Shown: piece after piece, positions 15,005 through 23,674 of the stretch | Numbering within the stretch: the stretch's first letter is position 1 | Layout: every line of letters starts with the position of its first letter | Assembly (NCBI GenBank): GCA_004298675.1 | Contig: SCRI01000064.1 | Coordinates: 1-64,000, forward strand | DNA: 64,000 nucleotides | Direction of reading: 5' to 3' | Source of the DNA: a bacterium | Lineage (GTDB): Bacteria > Vulcanimicrobiota > Vulcanimicrobiia > Vulcanimicrobiales > SCRA01 | The notes under the pieces: model-generated | Seen by the model: the letters and a program-made list of their open reading frames with translations, nothing else | Database searches by the model: none | Told to the model about the DNA's origin: nothing | Position numbers and translations under genes: made by a program

Positions 15005-15887
15005 GCACCGGCGGCGGGAACCCTTCGGTGCGCTCGACCAGCGCTCGTTCAAAGGCCTGCGCCTCCGCGAGGCGTACCAGCTCCTGACGCTCCGGCCAGG
15101 AGAGCATGCTCTGGAGCATCGCCTCGGACGTGCCGTCGGCTCTCAGTTGCTGCAAACCCGCGCGCACGGCATAGGCACCGACGCGCAGCGCGAAGTTCGC
15201 GTAGAGCACGATCCGATAGCCGAGCCGCTCCAACTCCGCCGCCGGCACGAGGGGTGTTTTGCCGCCTTCGACCATGTTCGCAACCAGCGGAACATCCGGA
15301 AGCTCTTCACGGATGCGGCGGAGCTCGCCGATGCTCTGTGGCGCCTCGACGAAGAGCGCGTCCACGCCGGTGCGCGCGTATGCGCGTGCCCTTGCGATGG
15401 CCGCATCCAGGCCCTCGACCGCCCGCGCATCGGTGCGCGCGACGATTACGAAGCTTGGATCGCGGCGTGCCGCCAGGGCCGCCTCCAAGCGCAGCAGCAT
15501 CTCCCGGACGTCGACCACGCTCTTCCCTTCGAAGTGGCCGCATTTCTTCGGGAACGTCTGATCCTCGATGTGCAGCCCCGCCGCGCCGGCACGCTCGTAC
15601 TCGCGCACCGTCCGCGCGACATTGGCGACACCGCCGAACCCGGTGTCGGCATCCGCCAGCACCGGCACGTTCACCACGCCGGCGATGCGCGCAACTTGCG
15701 TCGCCATCTCCGGCAGCGTGATCAAGCCGATGTCGGGCCGCCCAAGCTGGCTATTGCTGATGCCCGCGCCCGTTGCATAGACGAGCGGAAAGCCGGCCTC
15801 TTCGATCAGACGCGCCGTCCAGGCATCGTATGCGCCCGGTGCGAGCGCGATCCGATCGCCGCGTAAGAGCTCTCTCAGTCCAGTCAT
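14979..15887 (-). CDS. Isocitrate lyase/PEP mutase-superfamily lyase (first copy)
   Basis: The 302-residue TIM-barrel protein matches the oxaloacetate decarboxylase / carboxyphosphonoenolpyruvate mutase / 2-methylisocitrate lyase-like group. Mg-binding and catalytic loops are visible: VLADADTGFGG, LHIEDQTFPKKCGHFEGK and FVIVARTDAR. The KKCGH loop carries the Cys-Gly-His motif found in C-C lyases of this family, favouring cleavage of a 2-substituted malate-like acid rather than P-C chemistry. ATG 15887 has AGAAGG 5 bases upstream. A paralogue (19450) lies beyond the ABC importer on the opposite strand. Confidence 0.88.
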   Translation of the reverse strand: MTGLRELLRGDRIALAPGAYDAWTARLIEEAGFPLVYATGAGISNSQLGRPDIGLITLPEMATQVARIAGVVNVPVLADADTGFGGVANVARTVREYERAGAAGLHIEDQTFPKKCGHFEGKSVVDVREMLLRLEAALAARRDPSFVIVARTDARAVEGLDAAIARARAYARTGVDALFVEAPQSIGELRRIREELPDVPLVANMVEGGKTPLVPAAELERLGYRIVLYANFALRVGAYAVRAGLQQLRADGTSEAMLQSMLSWPERQELVRLAEAQAFERALVERTEGFPPPVLKPSARDS

Positions 15888-16063
15888 CCTGGCCTTCTCC
15901 CACTGCCTCGTGCCAGTCGTTTTGACCCATTCGCTTGGGTTCCCCGCTCGCTGCCGTTGCGCCATGCGCAAGTTAGGACAACGGACTACCGTCGCCACTC
16001 AGCGAAGTGACGGGGCCGAGGCTTTTGAGTCCCACCGTCCTTATTTGATTTGAAGTGGTGGCG

Positions 16064-16843
16064 ATGCAACTGACACTGAAGAGCGTCTCCAAAGTCTTCC
16101 CAGGCGGAGCCGGCGGCGCGCCGGTTACGGCCCTGGAAGACATCGCGTTCACCGTCGCCTCGGGCGAGTTTGTGGCGGTGCTCGGGCCGTCCGGATGCGG
16201 AAAGAGCACGCTCTTGGAGATCATCGCCGGCCTCTCCAGCCCCAGCGCCGGTGAGATTCTGCTGGGTGACGAGCTGGTCAGCAGCCCCTCCTCTCACGTC
16301 AGCGTCGTCTTCCAGGAAGACTCGACATTCCCATGGCGCACGGTGGCGGACAATGTCGGCTTTGGATTGCAGATGCGAGGCGTGCGTAAGGCGGAGCGCG
16401 AGCACGCCGTCGCTCGAGCCATCGAGCTGGTTGGCCTTAGCGGCTTCGAGGGACGCTATCCCCATCAACTCTCCGGCGGCATGCGCCAACGTGTCGCAAT
16501 CGCCAGAACGCTCGTGCTGAATCCCGCCGTGATGCTGATGGACGAGCCATTCGGTGCGCTCGACGAACAGACGCGCTTCGTGATCGGCGAGGAGCTCCTG
16601 CGCATCTGGGATGCCACCGGCTGCACGATCTTCTTCGTCACGCATAGCCTCCACGAAGCCGTGCAGCTCGCGGACCGCATCGTGGTCCTCAGCGCGCGCC
16701 CCGGCCGCGTCAAGCGTATCTTCGAAAACCACCTGCCCCGCCCGCGGGTGGAGACCGAGGATCCGCGCGCCTATGCCGAGTTGATGGCGGGCCTGCGCGA
16801 CGCGATCGGGCTGACCCAAGCGGCAACGCGGGTCAAGGCATAG
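16064..16843 (+). CDS. Taurine/nitrate/sulfonate-type ABC transporter ATPase
   Basis: The roughly 259-residue SsuB/TauB/NrtD-class ATPase energises the importer formed with the next three genes. Walker A GPSGCGKST, Q-loop VVFQEDSTFPWRTV, signature LSGGMRQR and Walker B LMDEPFGALDEQTR are intact. The DEPFGALDEQTR and PWRTV wording is diagnostic of this family. Starts are ambiguous: GTG at 16055 and 16058 or ATG at 16064 in the same frame. The next gene begins 3 bases after the stop. Confidence 0.9.
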   Translation: MQLTLKSVSKVFPGGAGGAPVTALEDIAFTVASGEFVAVLGPSGCGKSTLLEIIAGLSSPSAGEILLGDELVSSPSSHVSVVFQEDSTFPWRTVADNVGFGLQMRGVRKAEREHAVARAIELVGLSGFEGRYPHQLSGGMRQRVAIARTLVLNPAVMLMDEPFGALDEQTRFVIGEELLRIWDATGCTIFFVTHSLHEAVQLADRIVVLSARPGRVKRIFENHLPRPRVETEDPRAYAELMAGLRDAIGLTQAATRVKA

Positions 16844-16846
16844 GCC

Positions 16847-17611
16847 ATGGGCAGAAGCGGACTGCGCTGGCTGATCTTCCTGCTGGGAGTGTTGGCGCTC
16901 GAGGTGATCGCACGCTCGCGTGTCATGGGCCCGACGCTCTCGGTGCCACCGAGCCACATGATCGTCAACCTCGTCGAGCAGTTGAGCGCGGGCGCACTGA
17001 CCGCCGACCTCGTGCGAACCGCGGTGGAGATCCTCACGGGCTTCGCCATCGGCGCCGCCATCGGGTTACCGCTAGGCGCGATCCTCTGGCGCGTGCCGTT
17101 GCTGGCGGCCGTCATCGAACCGTACCTACTCGCATACTACGCCGTACCCGTCTTCTCGCTCTATCCGCTCTTCATCAAAATCTTCGGCGCGGGGGCCGCA
17201 CCGATCATCGCCATCGCCGCACTCTCGGCGGTCGGCTCGATCGCCTCCAACACCCTCATCGGCCTGCGCGCCATTCCACGCGTCCAACTCGCCGTCGCAC
17301 GCTCGCTGCGCCTGACCACGGCCCAGACGGCCGCGCACGTGATCCTGCCTTCAGCGGCGCCGCAGATCTTCATCGGCTTGAAGCTTGGCTTCATCTACGC
17401 CCTGATCGGTGCCTTAGCCTCGGAGTTCATCCTCGCCACGGTGGGTCTGGGGTACGAGATCTCCTACCACTACAATAACTTCGAGCCAACCAAGATGTTC
17501 GCCGTCATGGTGCTGGCCATCACGATCAGCGTCGGCTGTAATTGGATCCTCACGCTGGGCGAGCAGCGCCTCACGCGCTACCGGAGGCTGGCGAGTGCAG
17601 AACGCAAGTAG
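16847..17611 (+). CDS. ABC transporter permease, SsuC/TauC type (first)
   Basis: The 254-residue inner-membrane permease has about six hydrophobic segments. The EAA loop (LRAIPRVQLAVARSLRLT ... LPSAAPQIFIGLKLGFI) contacts the ATPase. It belongs to the NitT/TauT class. Its 3' end overlaps the next permease by 17 bases, indicating translational coupling and a heteromeric permease pair, which is less common than the usual single permease of this class. Confidence 0.9.
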   Translation: MGRSGLRWLIFLLGVLALEVIARSRVMGPTLSVPPSHMIVNLVEQLSAGALTADLVRTAVEILTGFAIGAAIGLPLGAILWRVPLLAAVIEPYLLAYYAVPVFSLYPLFIKIFGAGAAPIIAIAALSAVGSIASNTLIGLRAIPRVQLAVARSLRLTTAQTAAHVILPSAAPQIFIGLKLGFIYALIGALASEFILATVGLGYEISYHYNNFEPTKMFAVMVLAITISVGCNWILTLGEQRLTRYRRLASAERK

Positions 17612-18380
17612 GCCGGTGGCGGTGGCCGCGATACGGGGACTGTTCGTGGTGCTCTTGCTGGCGCTTTGGAGCGTGGGCTCCGCCGTCTACGGCGACACGG
17701 TTCTGCCGCCGCCGCTCTCCATCGCCGCGACGGTGATACACGGCTGGCGTGAAGGCTGGCTCATGCACGCTACCGCCGTCACGATCTCGGAGGTCGTGCC
17801 CGCGTTTCTCATCGCCGCCATCGTGGGCACCGGCTTCGGTCTGCTGCTCGGGTTGCGCGACGTTTGGGGCGACGTGCTCGAGCCGATGATTCTCGGCGTC
17901 TACTCGATTCCGAAGATCACGCTCTACCCGGTCTTCCTCGTGCTCTTCAAACTGGGCATGGCCTCCAAAGTTGCCTTCGGATTCTTCCACGGCGTCTTCC
18001 CCGTGGAGATCATGACGCAGCGCGCGACCTCGACGGTCTCACCGGTCTATCTCAAAGTCGCGCGGACGATGCGTTTGACGCCTTGGCAAACCACGGTTCA
18101 CGTGCTCCTGCCGGCAATCTTGCCCGCGCTGACCGTGGGCCTGCGCTTGGCTTTCAGCCTGACCTTCATCGGTGTGACGCTCGCCGAGATGTCGGCCTCG
18201 CGCGCGGGCTTGGGCTTCCTGCTCAACGCAGCCGACTCCACCTTCGACTCGCAGCGTACCCTTGCGGTCATCGTCATCCTTGCCGCCATCGGCATCGGCA
18301 CCAATGCCTTGTTCTACGCCGTCGAGCGCCGCGTCAGCCCAGCTCGCGCGGAGGTCCGGCAGGCCACGCTCAAGATGTAA
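17595..18380 (+). CDS. ABC transporter permease, SsuC/TauC type (second)
   Basis: The 261-residue inner-membrane permease is paralogous to the preceding gene, with about six membrane spans and an EAA loop (SPVYLKVARTMRLTPWQT ... LPAILPALTVGLRLAF). It starts with GTG inside the preceding gene. Together they probably form a heterodimeric channel for a small anion such as a sulfonate, a pyrimidine precursor or a carboxylate. The neighbouring PEP-mutase-family lyase genes hint at an organic acid, but this is inference only. Confidence 0.9.
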   Translation: MQNASRPVAVAAIRGLFVVLLLALWSVGSAVYGDTVLPPPLSIAATVIHGWREGWLMHATAVTISEVVPAFLIAAIVGTGFGLLLGLRDVWGDVLEPMILGVYSIPKITLYPVFLVLFKLGMASKVAFGFFHGVFPVEIMTQRATSTVSPVYLKVARTMRLTPWQTTVHVLLPAILPALTVGLRLAFSLTFIGVTLAEMSASRAGLGFLLNAADSTFDSQRTLAVIVILAAIGIGTNALFYAVERRVSPARAEVRQATLKM

Positions 18381-18411
18381 CACTTCAGCATAAATTAGGA
18401 GGTATCTCGAC

Positions 18412-19431
18412 GTGACGCATCCTCGTCTCAATCGCAGCGCCTTCATGGGCGGCTCCGCCGCCACACTCGCACTCCTGGGCGCACCGCGTCTTACTTCGGC
18501 GGCCGCACCCGAAGCCTACAACATCACGATCACGCACTATCCCGCGCAAGACTACGCCTTGCCGGTCGTGGTGGCTCAAGAGCTGGGCTACATGGCGCAA
18601 GGCGGCATCGACGTCAAGTCGATCATCGGCTCTAGCGGTGGCGGAACCACCGTGAGAAACATCTCGCAAGGCGGCCTTCATCTGGGGGAGGCGGCAACCT
18701 CGGCGGTCATCAAGGCCATCCTCGCCGGCATGGAACTCAAGATCATCGCTGCCGGCGTGCAAACGCCGGGCACGATCTGTTGGGTGGTCAAGAAGGACTC
18801 GCCGATCAAGGGCATCCACGACCTCGCCGGCAAGCGCATCGGGTTCACGCAGCCGGGCTCGGTCAGCGAATCGCTGCTGCACATGTGCCTGAGCGCGGCC
18901 GGCGTCGACACCTCGCACGTCACGTTTCAGGCCGCCGGCGGCATCGGTGAGAACTTGACGCTGCTCGATACCAACGGTCTGGACTGCGCCTTCACGGTCG
19001 ACCCTGCGCTGACGCGCAATCAAAGCAAACTGCACGTCGTCTTCTATGCGCGCGAGTATCTCCCACGCTATCTCCAAACGGTCTGGGTAGCCGGTCCCGC
19101 AATCCTGCAACACGACAAGGAGCGGGTGGCGGCCTTCATCGGCGCGCGCGCACGCGGCGTGGACGCCGCCATCAAAGATCCACGCAAGGCCGCGGATATC
19201 TTCGGGAAAGTCACCAACAACGATCCCGCCATCAGCTACACAACGCTCGAGCACGAGCGTCCGGCAGACTACTTCAGCCGCGGTCAGCTGGACCCGAAAG
19301 CGCTCCAATTGGTGGTCGACGGCATGCGCATCGGCAAGATCCTGGGCGCCGACAAGGTTCCGATCGGCGGCATGGTCGACGACACGCTGCTGGCCGCCGC
19401 CGAGCGCACCACCATACCGGCGCAGATGTAG
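18412..19431 (+). CDS. ABC transporter substrate-binding protein, SsuA/THI5-like
   Basis: This 339-residue exported binding protein has a GTG start 10 bases after a perfect AGGAGG. The leader LNRSAFMGGSAATLALLGAP resembles a Tat signal. The mature part has the NMT1/SsuA-like pattern ITHYPAQDYALPVVVAQELG and the hinge motif DLAGKRIGFTQPGSVSESLL. It delivers substrate to the two preceding permeases. The ligand is unknown; aromatic or sulfonate anions and thiamine precursors are typical for the family. Confidence 0.9.
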   Translation: MTHPRLNRSAFMGGSAATLALLGAPRLTSAAAPEAYNITITHYPAQDYALPVVVAQELGYMAQGGIDVKSIIGSSGGGTTVRNISQGGLHLGEAATSAVIKAILAGMELKIIAAGVQTPGTICWVVKKDSPIKGIHDLAGKRIGFTQPGSVSESLLHMCLSAAGVDTSHVTFQAAGGIGENLTLLDTNGLDCAFTVDPALTRNQSKLHVVFYAREYLPRYLQTVWVAGPAILQHDKERVAAFIGARARGVDAAIKDPRKAADIFGKVTNNDPAISYTTLEHERPADYFSRGQLDPKALQLVVDGMRIGKILGADKVPIGGMVDDTLLAAAERTTIPAQM

Positions 19432-19449
19432 CGCGAGGGGGTTAGCACC

Positions 19450-20334
19450 ATGCTCAAGGACGCTCCAGGCCGCCTGCGCCAACTCCTGGCGGAGCGGCGG
19501 CTGCTCTGGGGGCCGGGGGTCTACGACGGCATCTCGGCGCGCATCGCGGTCTCCGTGGGCTTCCCGATCCTCTACATGACCGGAGCCGGAACGGCGGCCA
19601 GCCGGATCGGGATGCCCGATCTCGGTCTCACGACGCTCGGCGAGATGGTCGAAAACGCGCGTACCATCGCCCGCGTCTCCGACGTTCCCGTGATCGCCGA
19701 CGCCGATACCGGCTTCGGCGACACCCTCAACGTCGTCCGCACCGTCTATGAGTACGAACGCGCCGGAGTGGCGGGGATCCACATCGAGGACCAGGTCTTC
19801 CCCAAGCGCTGCGGGCACTTGGAGGGCAAAGCCGTGGTGCCGGCGCGCGATTATCTGCGGCGCATTCGCGCCGCGGCACGCGAGCGCACAAATCCCGACT
19901 TCGTCATCATCGCGCGCACCGATGCACGCCAGCCGCACGGCTTCGACGCAGCGATGGATCGTATCAAAGGTGCCTTCGAAGCGGGCGCCGACGTCGGCTT
20001 CCTCGAGGGTCCAGAGTCGTTGGCCGAGATCGAGCGCACGGTTGCGGAGGCACCCGGACCGATGCTGCTCAACCTCGCGGCACACGGGAAGACGCCGAAC
20101 CTGCGCGTGGCGGAGGTGGAGCGGCTGGGCTTCAAACTCGCCATCTATCCGGCGGCGTGCATGATCCCGGCCGCGCTCGCCATCGGGCGCGCCTTGCAGG
20201 CACTCAAACGCGACGGCACCGACGCGGAGGTCACCGAGAGCAGATCGCCGCGCGACTTCTTCGCACTGGTGGGTTTGGAAGAGCAATTGGAGCTCGACGC
20301 AGCGTTTGGTGGCAGCACGTTGACGAGCGTCTAG
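19450..20334 (+). CDS. Isocitrate lyase/PEP mutase-superfamily lyase (second copy)
   Basis: This 294-residue paralogue of the gene at 14979 shares PVIADADTGFGD, IHIEDQVFPKRCGHLEGK and FVIIARTDAR, so the Mg site and the KRCGH loop are preserved. It lies 18 bases after the substrate-binding gene with AGGGGG before the ATG, so it belongs to the importer operon. The simplest reading is that the imported acid, or a product of it, is cleaved by this lyase. Candidate activities: 2-methylisocitrate or dimethylmalate lyase, or oxaloacetate decarboxylase. Confidence 0.9.
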   Translation: MLKDAPGRLRQLLAERRLLWGPGVYDGISARIAVSVGFPILYMTGAGTAASRIGMPDLGLTTLGEMVENARTIARVSDVPVIADADTGFGDTLNVVRTVYEYERAGVAGIHIEDQVFPKRCGHLEGKAVVPARDYLRRIRAAARERTNPDFVIIARTDARQPHGFDAAMDRIKGAFEAGADVGFLEGPESLAEIERTVAEAPGPMLLNLAAHGKTPNLRVAEVERLGFKLAIYPAACMIPAALAIGRALQALKRDGTDAEVTESRSPRDFFALVGLEEQLELDAAFGGSTLTSV

Positions 20335-20388
20335 CGAGCGCTTGCTGCGCTCTTGACCGCAGGACGGCTTCCTGCTACCTTCGGTGGC

Positions 20389-21420
20389 ATGACAAGCCGT
20401 TCTACCGCTGGCGCGAGCAGAGGCGACTTCAGACACTTCTCGGAACTGCAATTCGCCTTCGCCACCACGCGCGTCGTCTCGTCCGCGCTCCAGTTGCAGG
20501 TCTTCTCGAAGCTCGCCGCCGGCGCGACGACCGCGGGCGCCGCGGCGCAGGCGTACGGCGCCCCAGAGCGCGGCGTGCGGATGCTGCTCGATGCGTTGGT
20601 GGGGCTGCAGTTGCTGTCGAAACAGAACGGGCGCTACGCTCTGACCGAATTCTCCGAGCGCTATCTCGTCAGCGAGCGCGCGGACTATGCCGGGCAGGTG
20701 CTGGAGCGCGATGCCTTGCCTGAAGTATGGGGTCGCCTCACCGACGTCATTCGCACGGGTACCCCGGTGCACGCAGTCGACCAGCAGACCGAGGCGGAAC
20801 ACTTCTTTCCCCTGCTGGTGCAGTCGCTCCACATCCAGCATCGCGAGGCGGCGCGACGCCTGGCCGAGGCGCTCCACGAAGAGCGAGGCGACGGCATCGC
20901 GCGTGGTCTCGACGTGGCCTGCGGATCGGCAGTCTGGAGCATCGCCTACGCGGAACGCCACAGCGGGACGAAGATCACCGCCCAAGACTTTCCCGGCATG
21001 ATCGACACGGCGCGCACGTTTGTCGAGCGCCATGGCGTTGCGGCGCAATTCGAGTTTCTGCCCGGCGATCTCAACACCGTCGACTTTGGCCGCGAGTCGT
21101 ACGATATCGCCTGGCTCGGGAATATCGTCCATTCCGAAGGCGAGGAGGCCTCACGCCGCCTCTTCAGCCGCCTCTATCCAGCGCTGCGTCCCGGCGGACA
21201 ATTGGCCATCATCGACTTCCTACCCGACGACGAGCGTACCGGCCCGCTCTTTCCGCTGCTCTTCGCCTTGAACATGCTGGTCAACACGAGCCACGGCGAT
21301 ACGTTCACGCTGGCTCAGTACCGGCAATGGCTCGGCGCAGCCGGATTCGAAGACGTGCATACGTTGAACGTAGACGACGCACCCGTGGGAACGCGCGTCG
21401 TTCTCGCGCGACGGCCCTAA
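20389..21420 (+). CDS. SAM-dependent O-methyltransferase-like protein
   Basis: The 343-residue protein has an N-terminal winged-helix dimerisation domain (FAFATTRVVSSALQLQVFSK ... GVRMLLDALVGLQLL). The Rossmann methyltransferase domain follows, with SAM motif I as LDVACGSAVWSIAYA and the later motif LRPGGQLAIIDFL. This layout is that of small-molecule O-methyltransferases of the acetylserotonin/hydroxyneurosporene type. The substrate is unknown. An upstream in-frame start at 20353 exists, but similarity begins after the ATG at 20389. It is close to the importer operon (54 bases) and may be its last gene. Confidence 0.85.
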   Translation: MTSRSTAGASRGDFRHFSELQFAFATTRVVSSALQLQVFSKLAAGATTAGAAAQAYGAPERGVRMLLDALVGLQLLSKQNGRYALTEFSERYLVSERADYAGQVLERDALPEVWGRLTDVIRTGTPVHAVDQQTEAEHFFPLLVQSLHIQHREAARRLAEALHEERGDGIARGLDVACGSAVWSIAYAERHSGTKITAQDFPGMIDTARTFVERHGVAAQFEFLPGDLNTVDFGRESYDIAWLGNIVHSEGEEASRRLFSRLYPALRPGGQLAIIDFLPDDERTGPLFPLLFALNMLVNTSHGDTFTLAQYRQWLGAAGFEDVHTLNVDDAPVGTRVVLARRP

Positions 21421-21432
21421 GGGCATTCAGCG

Positions 21433-23601
21433 CTACAGAGCGGCTGCGTCCTTAGCCAGCAGCTCGGCCATGGTGTTGACGCTGTCGACCTGCAGGTCGG
21501 TCTCCGCCGCCAGCGTGGAGAGATCCGCTTGCGGGTCGTGCCCGGCATCCTCCATCAGCCGGTGCTGCGTCGCGCGCAACGGTGGCAGCGGCGCGGGCGC
21601 GCGCCGCTCACGCAGCGCGTCGACCACCAGCGTCAGCGCACGGTCGAGCTGCGTTGCAAAATCGCTTAGGCTTGGCCGCGCAACGTCCGCCGCGTCGAGC
21701 GCATGGGCTTGCAATGTCAGCGAGGCAAAGCCGAAGCGCTTGGAGGCGGCCAAGAGCCCGAGCGCGAGGCCCGGCTCGATCTCGTTCGTGCGCGACGGTT
21801 CGCTCATCATGCTGTCGAACGAGGCCTCGGCATTAGAGCGCAAGCCCCAGGCCGTCAACTGCGTCTGGCGGATTGCCGCCGCATCGTGCTGCCGCGAGTC
21901 GATGTACACCTGAAGCACGAGGGCGGCATAGCGGCGCTGGGCGTCCAACAGGTCGGCCAGCTGCCCGCGCACGCGCCGCGACTCCCAACTGGGCCAGACG
22001 GCGTACGCCACCAGCGCGAGCACGCCGCCTAAGAGCGTCGCCTCGACCCGGTCGAGCACGCCCATCTTCTCCGGCAAGCCCATCAGCGCAAGCAGAAAGA
22101 CGACGTACGCGGTGACCGTGACCGTGTACACGGCGTAGTTGGCGCGAATCACGATGTAGCCGAGCCACGCGAAAACGACACACAGGGCGACCAGCAGCTC
22201 CGGGCCGGGGCGCAGCAAGGCCGCGATCAGCGTCGCCAGCACCGCCCCCGCCACCGTTCCGGTAAGGCGGCTGACACCGCGCACGTAGGTAGTGGCGAAG
22301 TCCGGGCGCAGCACCAGCGCCGCGGTCATCGGCACCCAGTACCCGCGCTGCAGCGGAAGCACGCGATCGGCCAGCATGGCGACGCCCAGCGCGATAGCCA
22401 AGCGCACGGCGTGCCGAAAGTAGACCGACTTCGGCTGAAAATTCGCCAGCAACGTTTCGATGCCGTCGCTGACTTGCGGCAGCACGAGCAGACGCGCTCC
22501 GAAATGACGCAGCGACGGCGAGCGCGCCGCCGCAGCGGGTATCTGTGCGATGCGAACCGCCGAACGCAGCCGCCCGAGCAACGCGCGCGCATCCGTCACG
22601 GTCTGTTCGATCGCCGCGGCCGCGCCGGCGACTTCGGCAACCGGCGCCGCTGGCGTGTCGAATCCAGCCAAAGCCCGGTCGAGCACGCGCCGGTACTCGT
22701 CCGGCTCCACGGGCGCGCGTGCCTCCTCGAGCGCAGAGCCCAACTCCTCGAGGATAAGAGAGGCCGCGTTGATCAAGGCGAGGGCATGCTGCCCGGCGAC
22801 GTTCAAGCCGAGTGCGCACAGACGCTGACGGTCGCGCACCAATACCGCCAAGCCGGTGCGAATTCGCTCGGCCTCGTCCAACAAGCTCTGAAACGCGGTG
22901 ATCTCGCCACGGCGCGCAAACGGCTGAGGGTCCAAGAGCGTCTGGCGCACCGTGCGCAGATGCTGCGGATCGGGTGCGGCCCACGTCTCGACGGAGACGT
23001 CGTGCGCGTATGCGGCCAGCGAGCGAAATGCCCGTGCCAACGCATAGCGCTCCGCGGAGAGGCGGCGCAGAGGCCAGACGAGCACCAGCAACAACGTCTG
23101 AAACGCACCGCCTGCGAACACCAGACCCGCCTGTGCCAGCGCCGCCCCCGGATCGAGGTTGAACTCGCTGTAGATAACCAGCGCGACCACCGAGTTGAGA
23201 CCGGCCGTGGTGGCCATCGGACCGAGCGAAGCCAGCATGCCGTAGGCAAAGCCCCAGAGCACGGTGACGGCCACCATGGCGAGGGCCGTGTGCCCGGCCA
23301 GGCCCGCGACGAGCGCCGAGAAGGCCATGCCGCCGCTGGTGATCAGCATCGCGGCGGCGCGCGTCCGGTAAACGCCCTGCATGGAGGCGAAGCCCGCGCT
23401 AAGTGCCCCCACGGCAGCGGAGACGCCGTACGCGGCGTTGCCGGCCAGCAATCCCAGCACGAGGGGGATGGCCACGCCGGCCGCCGAGCGCGTGCCGAAG
23501 CCGATCTCAATGGTCGAGCGGTCGAAGCGGAGTATCGTCTGAACGATCCGCCTCAGCGTGCCGGACCCAGACTCCGCCGCAGCCTCGGTCATCGCCACCA
23601 C
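21433..23601 (-). CDS. FUSC-family inner-membrane transporter (aromatic acid exporter-like)
   Basis: The 722-residue membrane protein has two sets of hydrophobic spans (about residues 45-170 and 395-520) separated by a long cytoplasmic alpha-helical region. This is the FUSC/YccS/AaeB layout. The second set begins YFRHAVRLAIALGVAMLADR and has RGYWVPMTAALVLRPDFATT, the typical FUSC motif. Members export aromatic acids or other small organic compounds, often with membrane-fusion partners; none is adjacent. The start is GTG 23601 or ATG 23592. It is convergent with the methyltransferase, 12 bases apart. Confidence 0.88.
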   Translation of the reverse strand: MVAMTEAAAESGSGTLRRIVQTILRFDRSTIEIGFGTRSAAGVAIPLVLGLLAGNAAYGVSAAVGALSAGFASMQGVYRTRAAAMLITSGGMAFSALVAGLAGHTALAMVAVTVLWGFAYGMLASLGPMATTAGLNSVVALVIYSEFNLDPGAALAQAGLVFAGGAFQTLLLVLVWPLRRLSAERYALARAFRSLAAYAHDVSVETWAAPDPQHLRTVRQTLLDPQPFARRGEITAFQSLLDEAERIRTGLAVLVRDRQRLCALGLNVAGQHALALINAASLILEELGSALEEARAPVEPDEYRRVLDRALAGFDTPAAPVAEVAGAAAAIEQTVTDARALLGRLRSAVRIAQIPAAAARSPSLRHFGARLLVLPQVSDGIETLLANFQPKSVYFRHAVRLAIALGVAMLADRVLPLQRGYWVPMTAALVLRPDFATTYVRGVSRLTGTVAGAVLATLIAALLRPGPELLVALCVVFAWLGYIVIRANYAVYTVTVTAYVVFLLALMGLPEKMGVLDRVEATLLGGVLALVAYAVWPSWESRRVRGQLADLLDAQRRYAALVLQVYIDSRQHDAAAIRQTQLTAWGLRSNAEASFDSMMSEPSRTNEIEPGLALGLLAASKRFGFASLTLQAHALDAADVARPSLSDFATQLDRALTLVVDALRERRAPAPLPPLRATQHRLMEDAGHDPQADLSTLAAETDLQVDSVNTMAELLAKDAAAL

Positions 23602-23674
23602 TTCCGCTCATGGGGCACGTACCCATGCAACCTCCCGTTTGCATGGGCGGGGTCCGCGTGCCGGGCTTCGCCGC

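Noticed and set aside
18385-21132. A 915-codon open frame on the minus strand
   Set aside because: It runs antisense to the substrate-binding protein, lyase and methyltransferase genes, all of which have clear motifs and ribosome sites. The antisense translation is Arg/Asp/Gly-rich with no family motif, a common effect of GC-rich codon use.
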